Of a DNA stretch of 64,000 nucleotides, positions 48,601-57,272 are shown piece by piece. The stretch's first letter is position 1. Each line of letters opens with the position of its first letter. The position numbers and the translations under genes were made by a program. Where the stretch lies: positions 15,043,634 through 15,107,633 of the forward strand of contig OZ038435.1 of NCBI GenBank assembly GCA_964036275.1, in the 5' to 3' direction. This stretch comes from Litoditis marina (taxonomy: Eukaryota; Nematoda; Chromadorea; Rhabditida; Rhabditidae). Under the pieces are notes generated by a model. That model did no database searches. It had not been told where the DNA came from and saw only the letters and a list, made by a program, of their open reading frames with translations.

Positions 48601-48756
48601 AATATCACCGAAATAATAGTTTCCCTATATTATTGTTGCAGCAAAGGTTATAGCTAGACATTTTTGAATGACAAACTACAATAATACATCTCTTACTGAG
48701 CACATTAACCTAATCATACAATAACTGTGTTTCAGGACCTTGCGATGAGAAAATAG
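33658..48756 (+). CDS. Prominin-like five-transmembrane glycoprotein, spliced, N-terminus not found
   Basis: Prominins (CD133 family) are five-TM cholesterol-binding proteins of membrane protrusions, cilia and photoreceptors. Exons: 33658-33779, 34421-34489, 34541-34621, 34694-34798, 35269-35428, 35818-35978, 37049-37135, 37309-37425, 37758-37841, 38115-38183, 40868-40968, 41601-41732, 42418-42558, 43001-43088, 43648-43716, 45315-45357, 45709-45773, 46297-46404, 46649-46814, 47615-47751, 47967-48014, 48430-48480, 48736-48756; one frame of 740 residues. TM1 FFILLIVSIVVLLGIAGVCV, TM2 TLVTFGLCVFVCLFGVVLF, large loop, TM3 FTVIVPIILILIVGMGFF, TM4 with VTAAVL/MCFVTALVSVFFCE, second loop with 'NCRSG', the C-terminal 'CDQIVTPIQGIW' block before TM5 VICGLGALISVWQLF, then a polar tail. 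This order matches prominins. The signal-peptide exon is missing; the first three exons are less sure. Donors at 37426 (GTCTCC) and 41733 (GTTTTT) are unusual. A retrotransposon occupies intron 38184-40867. Confidence 0.75.
34820..34996. mobile_element. CTCATGAG-type palindromic MITE, full copy
   Basis: Ends GGCGTAGAAATCCC and GCTACGCCG, dense CTCATGAG words inside and a central ACAACATTGAGAGTTCACGA as in the 16500 copy. In a prominin-like gene intron. Confidence 0.75.
35076..35192. mobile_element. Small palindromic MITE (TAGTCACGT / CACGTGACTG)
   Basis: ATTGAATAGTCACGT at the left, GTGCACTTTGTCATTGCACG in the middle, TTTCACGTGACTGTGC at the right; ends and middle are self-complementary. Confidence 0.7.
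36076..36288. mobile_element. MITE with TTTAAAGGAGAC ends
   Basis: The left end TTTAAAGGAGACAGGAACAC pairs with the right end CTCTCCGGTCTCCTTTAA. About 213 bp, no frame, in a prominin-like gene intron. Confidence 0.65.
36339..36534 (-). repeat. tRNA-like TIR element, variant A (196 bp)
   Basis: Minus-strand copy; A box 'tagcgcagtggttaccgc' and B box 'ggttcggttccg' are recognisable, with the shared TCTCACTTTCCGCTGTGTAC block. Confidence 0.72.
36665..36786. mobile_element. Foldback MITE, CTGCGTCTC / GAGACGCAGGATGGGAT
   Basis: Left CTGCGTCTC and GCGCTATTTCTCTGCTCTGA; right AGAGACGCAGGATGGGAT. Shorter relative of the 17284 and 59124 elements. Confidence 0.55.
36794..36967. mobile_element. CTCATGAG-type palindromic MITE
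   Basis: Left GGCGGCGCAGCACTCC, right TTGAGGGGTTGCTAC with CTCATGAG-like words between; the right terminus is decayed. Confidence 0.65.
38333..38380 (+). repeat. Left LTR, internally deleted
   Basis: Starts TGTTGTGTAGTTGAT like the right LTR, then jumps to GCAATAACGGGCAAAATACA, the right LTR's last part. The TATA region present in the right LTR is gone. Confidence 0.8.
38545..39672 (+). CDS. Retrotransposon gag with two CCHC zinc knuckles and start of protease
   Basis: Nematode-type LTR gag, which packages element RNA. The ATG at 38545 opens a 375-residue frame. Seen: a coiled-coil-like N-terminus (IIRQQQEQIKQLLDM); a helical capsid-like region (residues ~40-230); a basic Ser-rich stretch; two CCHC knuckles CWNCGKRGHRSSEC and CNKCERVGHKERFC; then a protease start with the catalytic MDTGSDVTLLN triad. 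The frame stops at 39670-39672 within the protease; the sequence that continues the fold is in another frame. No other frame lies between the left LTR and this gene. The reading of the capsid region rests on gag-like spacing only. Confidence 0.82.
   Translation: MVKKDGDENVDLMEIIRQQQEQIKQLLDMKSGKSDTSRIMADLDARMTTFVFDEESNCTFSRWFHRFSDVFTIDGASLDEKARVRLLLGKLCDDVFERYKRHVLPESTGNIGFDNTVKTLRDLFDVETSVFTTRYHCLTMEKMENEDYLQYTGRVNEQCEKASIHTLNSDGLKALLWVYGLKSSRDTDLRQRLLMFLDHELANGKTVSLKELYKECDNRISMKRDSKLIGGRLQTANQVKSEESARHGSDRKLSTQRERESFSYECWNCGKRGHRSSECNVPRVRCNKCERVGHKERFCDRIQKFNASNSTTRVNNSFVVEGEGVYAKVNKVRRYLPVKVNGSTMQFQMDTGSDVTLLNVNDWKQIGKPRLEKFE
39663..40127 (+). pseudogene. Frame-shifted remainder of protease plus unknown tail
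   Basis: From about 39663 a second frame carries the protease continuation (INANGVRMRIIGRLKCEF, and SMIGLEWMRQ like the family's C-terminal G-L-[DE]-W motif). It then runs into a polar stretch of ~100 residues without homology I recognise, ending at TGA 40125-40127. The shift falls at a short A run (CTGGAAAAGTT). No RT motif follows. Either a mutation or a programmed shift could explain it. Confidence 0.65.
40318..40825 (+). repeat. Right LTR (508 bp)
   Basis: Begins TGTTGTGTAG after the polypurine tract and ends TACACAACA. It contains a TATA box and, 3' of it, a probable transcription start region. Confidence 0.85.
40531..40540 (+). promoter_or_regulatory. TATA box of the retrotransposon LTR
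   Basis: TCTATAAAAG in the right LTR. It points out of the element into the prominin-like gene's TM3 exon, about 330 bp downstream. Confidence 0.55.
41184..41298. mobile_element. Small palindromic MITE (TAGTCACGT family), diverged
   Basis: ATTGAATAGTCACGT, then GTGCACTTATCATTGCACG, ending in a decayed CACATGAATGG.. instead of CACGTGACTG. Confidence 0.55.
41947..42145 (-). repeat. tRNA-like TIR element, variant B (199 bp)
   Basis: Ends as in variant A. The tRNA-like part differs: minus-strand 'tgtagtggttagtgtg' (A box) and GGTTCGAGTC (B box), so it derives from another tRNA or has been replaced. Confidence 0.65.
42726..42842. mobile_element. Small palindromic MITE (TAGTCACGT / CACGTGACTG)
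   Basis: CATAGTCACGTAAAGTGAGC at the left and TTTCACGTGACTGTGCAAAT at the right; in a prominin-like gene intron. Confidence 0.65.
43252..43590. repeat. Poly-G / poly-C cluster in an intron
   Basis: At least eight runs of six or more G or C, several over ten, alternate on both strands within ~340 bp, with GGGGGGT and ACCCCCCAC words between them. The setting is otherwise AT-rich. Strong potential to form four-stranded structures on either strand. Confidence 0.8.
44165..44299. mobile_element. GC-rich GGGATG palindromic element
   Basis: TATGCATGAACATCCC at the left, then CGGGATG / CATCCCGG words in both orientations. Related to 5846-5975 and to its neighbour at 44735. Confidence 0.65.
44735..44868. 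mobile_element. GC-rich GGGATG palindromic element, second copy nearby
   Basis: CATCCCGCCCGGGATACGAA and GGCCATCCCGGGACAAAACG within a GC-rich block ending TTTCATGCATACGGCCTC, the inverted form of the family end. Confidence 0.65.
45423..45546. mobile_element. Foldback MITE with TTAAAGAAGGACGAT ends
   Basis: Left TTAAAGAAGGACGATCATGT and right ACATAATCGTCCTTCTTTAA pair; CCTTTAAACTGCAATT pairs with the inverted copy in the middle. 124 bp, in a prominin-like gene intron. Confidence 0.78.
45800..45922. mobile_element. Small palindromic MITE (TAGTCACGT / CACGTGACTG)
   Basis: TTGAATAGTCACGTAAG and TTTCACGTGACTGTGCAATT at the ends; the middle hairpin (GTGTTGTTTCCATTGCACG) is partly decayed. Confidence 0.65.
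46044..46156 (+). repeat. tRNA-like TIR element with the tRNA part deleted
   Basis: The left part to CATGTCTTCGATT joins directly to ATAAATTTGGCACTCACTAT. About 85 bp, including both tRNA boxes, are missing while the ends are intact. Confidence 0.7.
47025..47207 (+). repeat. tRNA-like TIR element, variant A, right end lost
   Basis: TATAGTCGTCACCAACGG at the left; 'ttagcgcagcggttgaccg' and GGTTCGATTCCGGCGAGAGA inside; the GGCACTCACTATA end is missing. Confidence 0.7.
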
Positions 48757-48850
48757 AGAAAAATCATCTCAATTCCGAAAAAAGTGAATCAAAATGAACA
48801 TCGTTATTATGCACATTGAAGTAAAGCCGTTCTGTAAACTTGTGTTTGAC

Positions 48851-48856
48851 AATAAA
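48851..48856 (+). promoter_or_regulatory. Poly(A) signal of the prominin-like gene
   Basis: AATAAA about 95 bp past the TAG stop at 48754-48756. Confidence 0.6.
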
Positions 48857-48989
48857 TATTGTATATAGTATTTGTACATTGAATAATTTTTTACAAGTTA
48901 ATCAATTTCTTCATAAAATTAGTAATGAATATGCAAAATTCACTGAAAAAAAGTAGACAAAAAATTGTAAAAAGTATCAAGGACTGTAA

Positions 48990-49186
48990 CTGTAGTGGGG
49001 GCCAAATTTATAAATGTCTGTCTCTCGTCGGAATCGAACCTGCTAGAAAAATTTTCATAGCAGGGCACGAATCACTGCGCTATTGGTGCACGTAACCAGC
49101 AGCTTTGAAATCGAAGAAATGTGTGAATACACAGCGAAAAGTGAGATATACAGTACCCTTCCGAGTTTCCGTTGTCAGCAACTATC
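48990..49186 (-). repeat. tRNA-like TIR element, variant A (197 bp)
   Basis: On the minus strand both boxes are present: 'aatagcgcagtgattcgtgc' and AGGTTCGATTCCGACGAGAG. The right end GGCCCCCACTACA shows one change from the usual CACTATA. Confidence 0.73.
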
Positions 49187-49261
49187 GTCTGAAACCTCTG
49201 CACATCATGCTCCCTTCTCTAAAAAATACATGATGATATTTGTATAATTATTTTTATTCTG

Positions 49262-51352
49262 AGCACGATTATCAAATTCACGAATTCGATGAATTACTTA
49301 CAACAACTCGTAAATGTAAATTCAAGTTCGATCGCGGTCCTTGACAGATTGTTTCAATAGTTACATTCATCGTGTTTACGCTCATAGAATAATGTTATTC
49401 CTAAAATCAGTCAGAAATCAGAGAAAATACATCAGAAATCAGAAATACATCAACCAGAGTGTGCAGAATTTCTAATTAACTGTAGCAGTTTGATCTGAGT
49501 GGGAACCGTTTTGCCGTAGTAATGAATCAGCTTGTTTTTATTCACATGAGAAAAATTTTGTTTTCAGCTACAAGCAATAAAATCACTGCTACAGTTATCA
49601 TTCAGTGTCTGAGTTTCCCAAACTCTGGTTTGATAATAAATATTTTATAATATTATACACCTCTTTACTCTAGGAAATAATTTGTTTTCACTCCAAGAAA
49701 TTTTAAAACAAATTGCGTGCAAACAAATAACAAGCTCGACATGGAAAAATTGAAATACATGTATAGGATTAATGAAGAGAAAAAAGTGGTACGTTCGGCC
49801 TCTACCCCAAGACTGATTGAAGAATAGACATTACACATTACACATTACATAGACACATTGAAAAAGTCATGCACAAGTATATTGGGCGTCGTTGATAAAA
49901 AGTGCTGTTACGAAAACTATTGAAAATATTTGATCTTCCACTCCCTTTTATCACTTTTAACCAATAAAGAGATTCGATAAACTTTACGTGGAGAACGATT
50001 ATTAAACACGCACTTTTCGGGAAATTACTCACAACTCAAGAAAGGTAAATTTCAAATTGCTTCACGGCTAATGCCTGATTGTTTATGACAGTTAAATATA
50101 CTGTATTTGGGCCTATGATTGAAAATTGTTTTCACACTACGTAGATCTTTGTTAAATCAGTGCGGTAATTAGTTTGTGATTGTTACGTGAAAAGTTTGAG
50201 TTAGGATGTATTTGTGCCGTATAATTCGGTTTACTAGAATTCGTTCTAGAGAACTTTCAGTGTGTTTCAATCACGTGAATGTTATCGAGAAGCTTGACAA
50301 TTTCAGCCTTGGATTCTGATACCCTTTTGCAATTCGTGCTTGAAAGTATTTTTATCATGTTGAAGTTGTCATTTGAAATCAGTCATTGGGGGAGTTGAAA
50401 TGTGTTCTACGGCGCTCTCAGTAGGAATAGTGTATAGCACGATTATCAAATTCACGAATTCGATGAATAACTCACAACAAATCGTAAAAGTAGTCAAACT
50501 TGATCATGATCTTCGACAGATTGTTTGGATAGTTACATTCATTGTGTTTTCGCTCTCAGACGTTGTTTATTCCTAAAATCAGTCAGAAATCAGAGAAAAT
50601 ACATCAGAAATCAAAAATACATTAACCAGAGTGTGCAAAATTTCCAATTATCTGTAGCAGTTTGATCGGAGTGGGAACCGTTTTGCCGTAGTAATGAATC
50701 AACTTGTTTTTATTCACACGAGAAAATTTTTGTTTTGAACTACAAGCAATAAAATCACTGCTACTGTTATCATTCAGTGTCTGAGTTTCCCAAAGTCTGG
50801 TTTGATAATAAATATTTTATATTATTGTACATGATTTTACTCTAGGAAATAATTTGTTTTCACTCCCAGAAATTTTAAAACAAATTGCGTGCAAACAAAT
50901 AACAATTGCTCGACATGGAAAAATTGAAATACATGTATAGGATTAAGAAAGAGAAAAAAGTGGTACGTTCGGCCTCTACGCCAAGACTGATTGAAGAATA
51001 AACACACATTGAAAAAGTCATGCACAAGTATAAATTGGACGTCGTTGATAAAAAGTGCTGTTACGAAAACTTTTACATTCGATCTCCCACTCTCTTTCAT
51101 CACGTTTATCCAATAGAGAGAGACATTGGATGAAATTTACGCGGAGAACGATTATAAAATATGCACTTTCCAATTAGTCACGACTCAAGACAAGCTAATT
51201 TGAAGTTGATTCACCGCTGAAGATTGATTCTTTCGGCTGGTTACACATAATACACATACTGTATTTCTGTCTATGATTGCAAATTGTTCTCATTCGGAGA
51301 TCTGTGAAAAATCAGTACGATAGTTAGTTTGTGATTGGGACGTGAAAAGGTT
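49262..51352. repeat. Direct tandem duplication, ~0.93 kb units
   Basis: Unit 1 is about 49262-50200 and unit 2 about 50436-51352. Both begin CACGATTATCAAATTCACGA and run through GAGTGGGAACCGTTTTGCCG, AAATTGCGTGCAAACAAATA and GTACGTTCGGCCTCTAC in the same order. The offset drifts from 1174 to about 1154 bp through small indels. No coding signal in either. Confidence 0.75.
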
Positions 51353-51774
51353 GACTGCCAATATAATAAACCCGATTGGGTTAAAGACACGGTACGTCTT
51401 AGACACATACAATAGTTTGAAATATGCTTTTTCTCCAAGTGAATGAATGAAAAGTGAATGAAAACTTAGAGAAAAAGCACATTTCGATTATAGTACAACA
51501 ACAAATTTCATGAGGCAGTAAAACTAGAAAGTACTCTTCTCATGTTCTGTTCATAACAATGTATCTAATTAACACATGAAAACTGTAAAATTTGTATTTT
51601 TCGAAGCAATTTAGGTTAGAAGATTGCAAGTGCATTCTTTTGCAAAGATTTCATCATTGACAATCACAAAGAATCCCAAATTATTTTGTTATTTTGAGAT
51701 TCTACTAACCTTGAATTAAACATCACTAGAAATTTGGCACAATTCATTTCTCTCATTAAAACCTCTCCAGACCT

Positions 51775-51954
51775 GGCGGCGTAGAAAACCGTCTAATCTC
51801 ATAAGATGTTCATATAAATTTATCATGAGAAATCTTATGAGCTACTCACGAACTCTCAATGCTGGAGCATAGAGATCAATAGAATCTCATGCGAAGTTAA
51901 CGCTATTAGCTCATAAGGTATCTCATGAGATTTCCGAGGGATCGCTACGCCGCC
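51775..51954. mobile_element. CTCATGAG-type palindromic MITE, full copy
   Basis: Ends GGCGGCGTAGAAAACC and GATCGCTACGCCGCC, with CTCATAAG/CTCATGAG words inside and a central ACTCTCAATGCTGG. Confidence 0.75.
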
Positions 51955-52156
51955 ATATAACCACCATCACCGAAATTTTCCATACGGGCCTTATTCAGGG
52001 CAGCGCAGAAGGATACCGTATTGCACTTTGATCCGGTAACACATCAGTAATTTGATAACCGCAATGTGCAGACTGATCAAACTACAATTCAGCCTCCGCA
52101 CTTTCTGTAGTTGTGTCAACCTTGTGCAATTACAAAAGTTATACTGCTCGTCAAGT

Positions 52157-52241
52157 GCATAGTCACCTGAAACATGTTAAACAAAGTCAAACTCAAAAAC
52201 GTGCAATGACAATGTGCACGATTCCTTTACGTGACTATTCA
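52157..52241. mobile_element. Small palindromic MITE (TAGTCACGT family), short copy
   Basis: GCATAGTCACCTGAAACATG at the left, CGTGCAATGACAATGTGCACG in reverse orientation, and ACGTGACTATTC at the right. Confidence 0.6.
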
Positions 52242-52839
52242 CTTTACTTCTAGTATAGAAAAAATGATAACGGAAGTGGAAACTAGATGCGAAACAGACT
52301 GATTTGATTTAACCAGCGCACGTCATTTCCCGATTTGTTTTACAGTGAAGTGGTAAGCAAGTTATAACTAACTAGTCTCCGTAAATCATTTTCAAAGAAA
52401 GGTAATAGATTGGACAACAAGTTCGTTCATGATTCTCTGACGCTCTTCACATTAGAACATTCTTCCGCTCAAGATTTGAGAACATTTCAATATTTCTACG
52501 AATCTAACAGATAAATGGTCGCTGCCGTAGTTATACTCTTGCTTCCTCTCCTTTTTCTCTCTTCATATTGTTTTTTTCTCTATCTTAACACTCTCTTTCC
52601 CTATCACTTTCTCTCTTTCTCTGCCTCTATCTTTCCAAAAACCGTGGGCTCGGTCATTTACTAAAGTATCATTTGAATCGTAAAAGATTACTTGGTGCAA
52701 CTTGTTACATTTCGATGAATATTCACAGTATTTCGCACTAATTGTACATAGTTAGTGTCTAATTACCCATTTTAACTTGTATTCAATTGGTGAACTTGAT
52801 CGTTGTTTCAGGTCATTCGTCATTTTCTAGTTTGTCTAA

Positions 52840-55800
52840 ATGGACAGCTCTTCAACAATGGAACTGACTTCGGAACGCATTCTTGTAGCCGCTATGATTG
52901 GCGTGGTGAGAAACGATTTTCCGATGCATTTTTTGGAAAGAAAACATTTTAAATGGAAAATATTGTATCAAATTGATTCATGCTAAAATATCACGTTTGT
53001 CCCTTCGAGGATTCAAATCAAACTGCAACACACGCTCGGAGAAAACATTGAATTTCGATTCAATGTAGATTTAGTGATTACACATAGAAATACTGCTTTT
53101 TCTGGTTTATCACTTGCTAAACACATTGAAACCTTGGTTGTTGTGGTGCACCACTTGCGTAAACGTGTATTCTGACTCGGGTACAATCAAAACTTCAATC
53201 AAAAGAACGTTTTTCTGTTTGATTGATTGATTGATCCTCTGAACTTTTCGTACAGATTCAGTTTTATTGTTACCTAGTCAGAACGTTACAAAGTTTTCCC
53301 TTTTGACACAGACTAAATCAACAACTCTTATGAAAAATAAAATAATGTTATTCTGTTTTATGTGCATTAATGTAAATTCATATTTTTGTTCTCAGCTCGC
53401 TCTAATGGAGTGCTCAGCAATCTGTTTGCCAGTTCAGACATAGTTTATTAAAGCAACTAATATAGTGAACAATCCTTAAGTTTCAGTTCATACATATTAC
53501 AGTTATATAAAAGTATATGCAGTTTTCGTTCCAGCTTGCTCTGATAGGAGTTCTGAGCAACCTATTCAACAAAAAACTACTATAAAAAAGAATTGTGTTC
53601 ATTTATATAATAATAATAATATAATTATATATGTTTCTCTCTCCAGCTCGCCCTCATCGGAGTTCTTAGCAACCTGTTTGCCACTCTCGTGATGCTTCGT
53701 CTTCGCGTATTTCGCACTTCTTTCGGCGTGTTGAGCGTGTGCGACACACTCTCGAATGCCGGGGTTCTACTCACGTTCCTACTGTGGGCATTTCCCGTGA
53801 CGCTCACGTGAGTTAATTCACACGTTTCGATTATTTAGATCTTAGAACGTTACTCACGTTCCTAATATGGGTGACACTCACGTGAGTGATATACGTGATG
53901 AGTTTCAAGAGTTTTCAGGTCGTTTTCTATGTGTGATAAAGTTGACTTTGCCAAAAAGTTATGGATCTAATCCAAAAAAGTAACAAACTCGAGAGATCAC
54001 TGTGCATCTGGATGCTGTGTTCATGAAACCCGTCGGGTTCGTCATTCAATTCATGCAAATCCAACTTCTGCAATGTTTACTTGAAAATTTAACAATTTTA
54101 GATAAATACCAACAGAGAAGTTCTGAAATCTATCAGGGGGGCAGTCAGTTCTTCATATTATGATGAAACAAATTACGTCCTGATCTACAAAATCAATAAC
54201 CTCCAATTCCAGCTCCTTCCCACCATGGCTGGAGGGCTTGAATCGTTCGATTGGCCAACTGGCTCTTTTCTTCCAAACAGTTTCGCTCCACGCCGTCCTC
54301 TGTGTATCGATCAATCGATTTTTTGCCATTTCCTGCCCCGGTTTCTACCGGAAACGATTTGACGTCAAAAACACGTTGATTGTCGCGGGAATCATAGTTG
54401 TCGTCAGTATGGCCTATGCTTCTGTCTATTTTCATGGTAAGTTTTTAATTCATGGTAGCTTTGGAACTTTTGGGCTGTAGTTTGATCGCGCTTCGTTATT
54501 CACTTTCACGATACGTGTGATTCTCGGTGAACTGTGACGTTGTAACTTACCAAACTTAGGTGTTAGTGTGATCACTAACTCAGAAAAAGTAGATGTACAC
54601 CTGCAACAGTATGCTCTATGTGCAGTTTAACTTATGTTACGTTTCTGTTGTTTCGTGTACGTCCGAGTTGTGGTTTGTACGATTACACAACCACACGTGA
54701 AGTACACATCAAACAGAGTGGGATCGACGAAGACAGCAGGATAAGACAAGTGACAGTGTCTGCCTGATTGATTGTTTCGCTAGTGAAACTACAAGTAACG
54801 TCGACGTGAAGAAGCATCTTAAGTTTCTGAACATGACATCATAACGTTTCTCCACAGGTCTCGGTGATACTACTTTCACGAATAGTTAACATATTCTATC
54901 TGCGTCTCTTCACAGGTGTGATCTCTAGTTGTTGACACTGTTCGTTGACGCAGAATCGAAATTGATGAAATTCTCGATACCGTATTTTTCGAACTTCCGT
55001 AAAGTCATTAAGTTGGGAACTTATTAGAATATGACGCCGCGCGCCATAAAAACATTTATACCGAATTAAAATGTTGTGTAACGAATAGAAAACAGTTATT
55101 AGAAACAGGGAGCAATTTTATTCCCGGATAAAACTCTTGAATGTTCGTTGTTATCCGAACTTGCTACACATAGTGGTTACAGTGAAATTTGAAAACAGGT
55201 ATAACTACCCAAAAATATTTTGATAATGTTCCAGAAGACTGCTACTTCCGCTACGAGCCTCGGGAGTTCTACTGGGAGTTCTCCGCAACAGCTTGCGGTT
55301 CGGCCATGGCATATTATGTGGATTTATCCTATTCCGTTGGGCTGATGGCTGTTGCACTTGGATTCGAGCTGATCACTCTCGTCAAACTGAAGATTATGCA
55401 GAATGTGAGTTGGGGAAACATCCGTGTCTAAAGTCTGCGTCGCTCTGACCTGCACGCTCTCTCGTCGAGCATGGAATCCTCTGGTCGAACTGAGGATCAT
55501 ACAGAATGTAGGTCTTGGACGAAAACAGTACACCCAGAGAGTATGGAGTTCAATGAGACGCAGACAGTATCAGAGACTTTGACCTGCACACTTTCTCGTA
55601 GGATCACTAGAAAATGGGCTGGGTGAAGGTGGTGTCTGATATAAACCAATACACTAGTGTGACAGCGTGCCAGAGGAATTTCTAGACTTTCGTCAACCAG
55701 ATTTCGAAAGGGTAAATCGATCAATCGCATATCATTCCAGAGCACCGCTTCTACCACAAGCAGCAATCGTCGAAAACACAAACAGGACATCATCTTTTTC

Positions 55801-57019
55801 ATCCAGGTAGAACATATTTGAACTGAGTGAGAAATAGCAGAAGAACATAGAGAACATTAGGTCTATATTTTTTGTTACTGCTTTTTAGGTTATGAGATGA
55901 AAATGAACTTTTTGATGATCAATGGAACTAATTAGATAGTCTAGTCGTCAACGGAAAGATGGGAGGATACTGTATATCTCACTTTCCGCTGTGTACGCAC
56001 ACAAACGCCTTCGATTCTGAAGCTTGTCCCTTATGTGCGCTAATAGCGCAGAAGTTAGCGGCCTGCTGCGAGTACTTTGCACGCAGGTTCGATTCCGGAA
56101 AGAGACATAATTTTATGAACTTGGCACTCACTTTACGTTTTCGAGCACGAAACGCATGATTGACATACTTTCAACTACTGAAATTTCGAGTGAACTCGAG
56201 CAATGAATCTGATTGGGCAAAATAAATCCGAAAACCGGGTCAGTTTTACAAGTTGAAGTTCAAAATATCGTTTTCATTTCAGACTTGTTCCATCTCGAAT
56301 CTGTTCGCGTTCATGTTCTTCTGTTTCCACATGATTTCTCCGTCGGCAGAAACTCGGTTCGAGGTTTTCATGACAACTACTTTCATCTGGGGATTTGCTC
56401 ACGGTGGATCGGGGTGAGAGTTCTTTTCTACATTAACAATAATACTAATAATAATAATAGAAATAAGACCAACAATAACAACAGTAACAATAATAATAAC
56501 AACTATCTGGGTACGGTTTTTCTCGCTCTCCGTTTTTCTGAAACCTTATTTTTTTTATTGACTTTGGAATCTTGTTGTTTCTTGCAGCTTACGGCTGTCG
56601 GAAAAGAGTGAAATTCCTAAGGAATTGGCGCTATGTACGGCGACTGTGAAAATACATAGGTCACACCCAGCAGTGCTGCTCAGAATGCTACTGATATGTT
56701 GGCAGGCGTAAGCTGGAAAATGTTTAATCAAAATACAGAGTACGATGCACAATTTTCGGTGATGCTGACCGAACCTAGCGTATATTGCTGTTTTCAATCG
56801 GTGTTTGTGTTGTTTTACCAATTACATTGAGTTAAATGAATTATTCCCAGTCTGATGTACATCATCTTCAACCGTCAAATCCGCCAACGTCTCCTGAATC
56901 CTCGCGATCTTCTGAAGTCAGAAACTCCACAACTTTTCACAACGGTCAACGTTATATCTACTGCACCAAACACTCGTTCCAAGTTCCAGAATTACAACGG
57001 AATGAAGGTTGCTTCGTGA
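52840..57019 (+). CDS. Srx-class serpentine chemoreceptor (7TM GPCR), complete
   Basis: Predicted sensory receptor of the nematode Srx class. Exons 52840-52905, 53647-53807, 54213-54436, 55235-55404, 55741-55806, 56283-56413, 56851-57019; phases agree, about 329 residues with TGA. Seen: TM1 LALIGVLSNLFATLVML; the loop RVFRTSFGVLSVCDTLSN, with the Srx 'SFG.L' motif; TM2 with FLLWAFPVTL; TM3 ending in VLCVSINRFFAISCPGFY (NRF in place of DRY); an extracellular DCYFRYEP..C loop with the paired cysteines; TM5; a basic loop SNRRKHKQD; TM6 and TM7; tail beginning IFNRQIRQRL. An ATG seven codons in is an alternative start. Tandem paralogue of the gene at 61108. Introns hold exon-edge duplicates. Srsx is a less likely alternative class. 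Confidence 0.82.
53392..53445 (+). pseudogene. Decayed duplicate of the start of Srx exon 2
   Basis: TTCTCAG followed by CTCGCTCTAATGGAGTGCTC, then a diverged AGCAATCTGTTTGCCA: the first ~38 bp of exon 2 with its acceptor, with one base missing, so the frame is broken. It lies 255 bp upstream of the real exon. Confidence 0.72.
53528..53580 (+). pseudogene. Second duplicate of the start of Srx exon 2
   Basis: CGTTCCAG then CTTGCTCTGATAGGAGTTCT and GAGCAACCTATTC, in frame (LALIGVLSNLF as in the real exon), then AT-rich sequence with no donor. About 112 bp upstream of the real exon. Confidence 0.75.
53846..53890 (+). pseudogene. Duplicate of the end of Srx exon 2 with donor
   Basis: ACTCACGTTCCTAATATGGG then GACACTCACGTGAGTGAT repeats the exon end TGACGCTCAC and its GTGAGT donor ~78 bp downstream, with a deletion of several bases. 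Confidence 0.72.
55472..55512 (+). pseudogene. Duplicate of the end of Srx exon 4 with donor
   Basis: CTGGTCGAACTGAGGATCAT then ACAGAATGTAGGT, against CTCGTCAAACTGAAGATTAT then GCAGAATGTGAGT at the true exon end, about 106 bp upstream. The copy encodes LVELRIIQN against LVKLKIMQN. Confidence 0.72.
55941..56135 (+). repeat. tRNA-like TIR element, variant A (195 bp)
   Basis: TAGTCGTCAACGG at the left; 'taatagcgcagaagttagcg' and AGGTTCGATTCCGGAAAGAG inside; right end GGCACTCACTTTA. In an Srx-gene intron. Confidence 0.73.
56436..56512. repeat. AAT/AAC triplet microsatellite
   Basis: Imperfect AAT, AAC and ATA triplets in the intron after exon 6 of the first Srx-class gene. Confidence 0.8.
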
Positions 57020-57060
57020 AAACCTTACTAATTGTTTTGTACATAGTTTACTAGAGTCAC

Positions 57061-57066
57061 AATAAA
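57061..57066 (+). promoter_or_regulatory. Poly(A) signal of the first Srx-class gene
   Basis: AATAAA about 42 bp past the TGA. Confidence 0.6.
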
Positions 57067-57272
57067 CAATGTAAAATGTGTGAAATAAGTAAAACGTGAG
57101 TGGTTCGTTCATTTTAAAACGATGTACGTTGTCCTACGCCGCTGGAATTATAGTTTTGTTCTGTAGATTTTTGGTCGAAAGTTATAAATTATAAGTTCAA
57201 ACTACAAAGAGATTGTGTTCACTCCCAAAACGTGCGTCTGATGTTGCACGTTGGCAATGTGCGTTGCTATGG

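Larger units (their letters stand above)
48757..52839. other. Intergenic region between the prominin-like and first Srx-class gene
   Basis: No exon chain seen. It contains a poly(A) signal, a tRNA-like element, a ~0.93 kb tandem duplication, a CTCATGAG-type MITE, a TAGTCACGT-type MITE and a CT-rich tract at 52530-52640. The rest is AT-rich. Confidence 0.55.

Noticed and set aside
53625..53807. Minus-strand frame opposite Srx exon 2, with a like one opposite the paralogue (61577-61831)
   Set aside because: Similarity between the two comes from the conserved sense exons.
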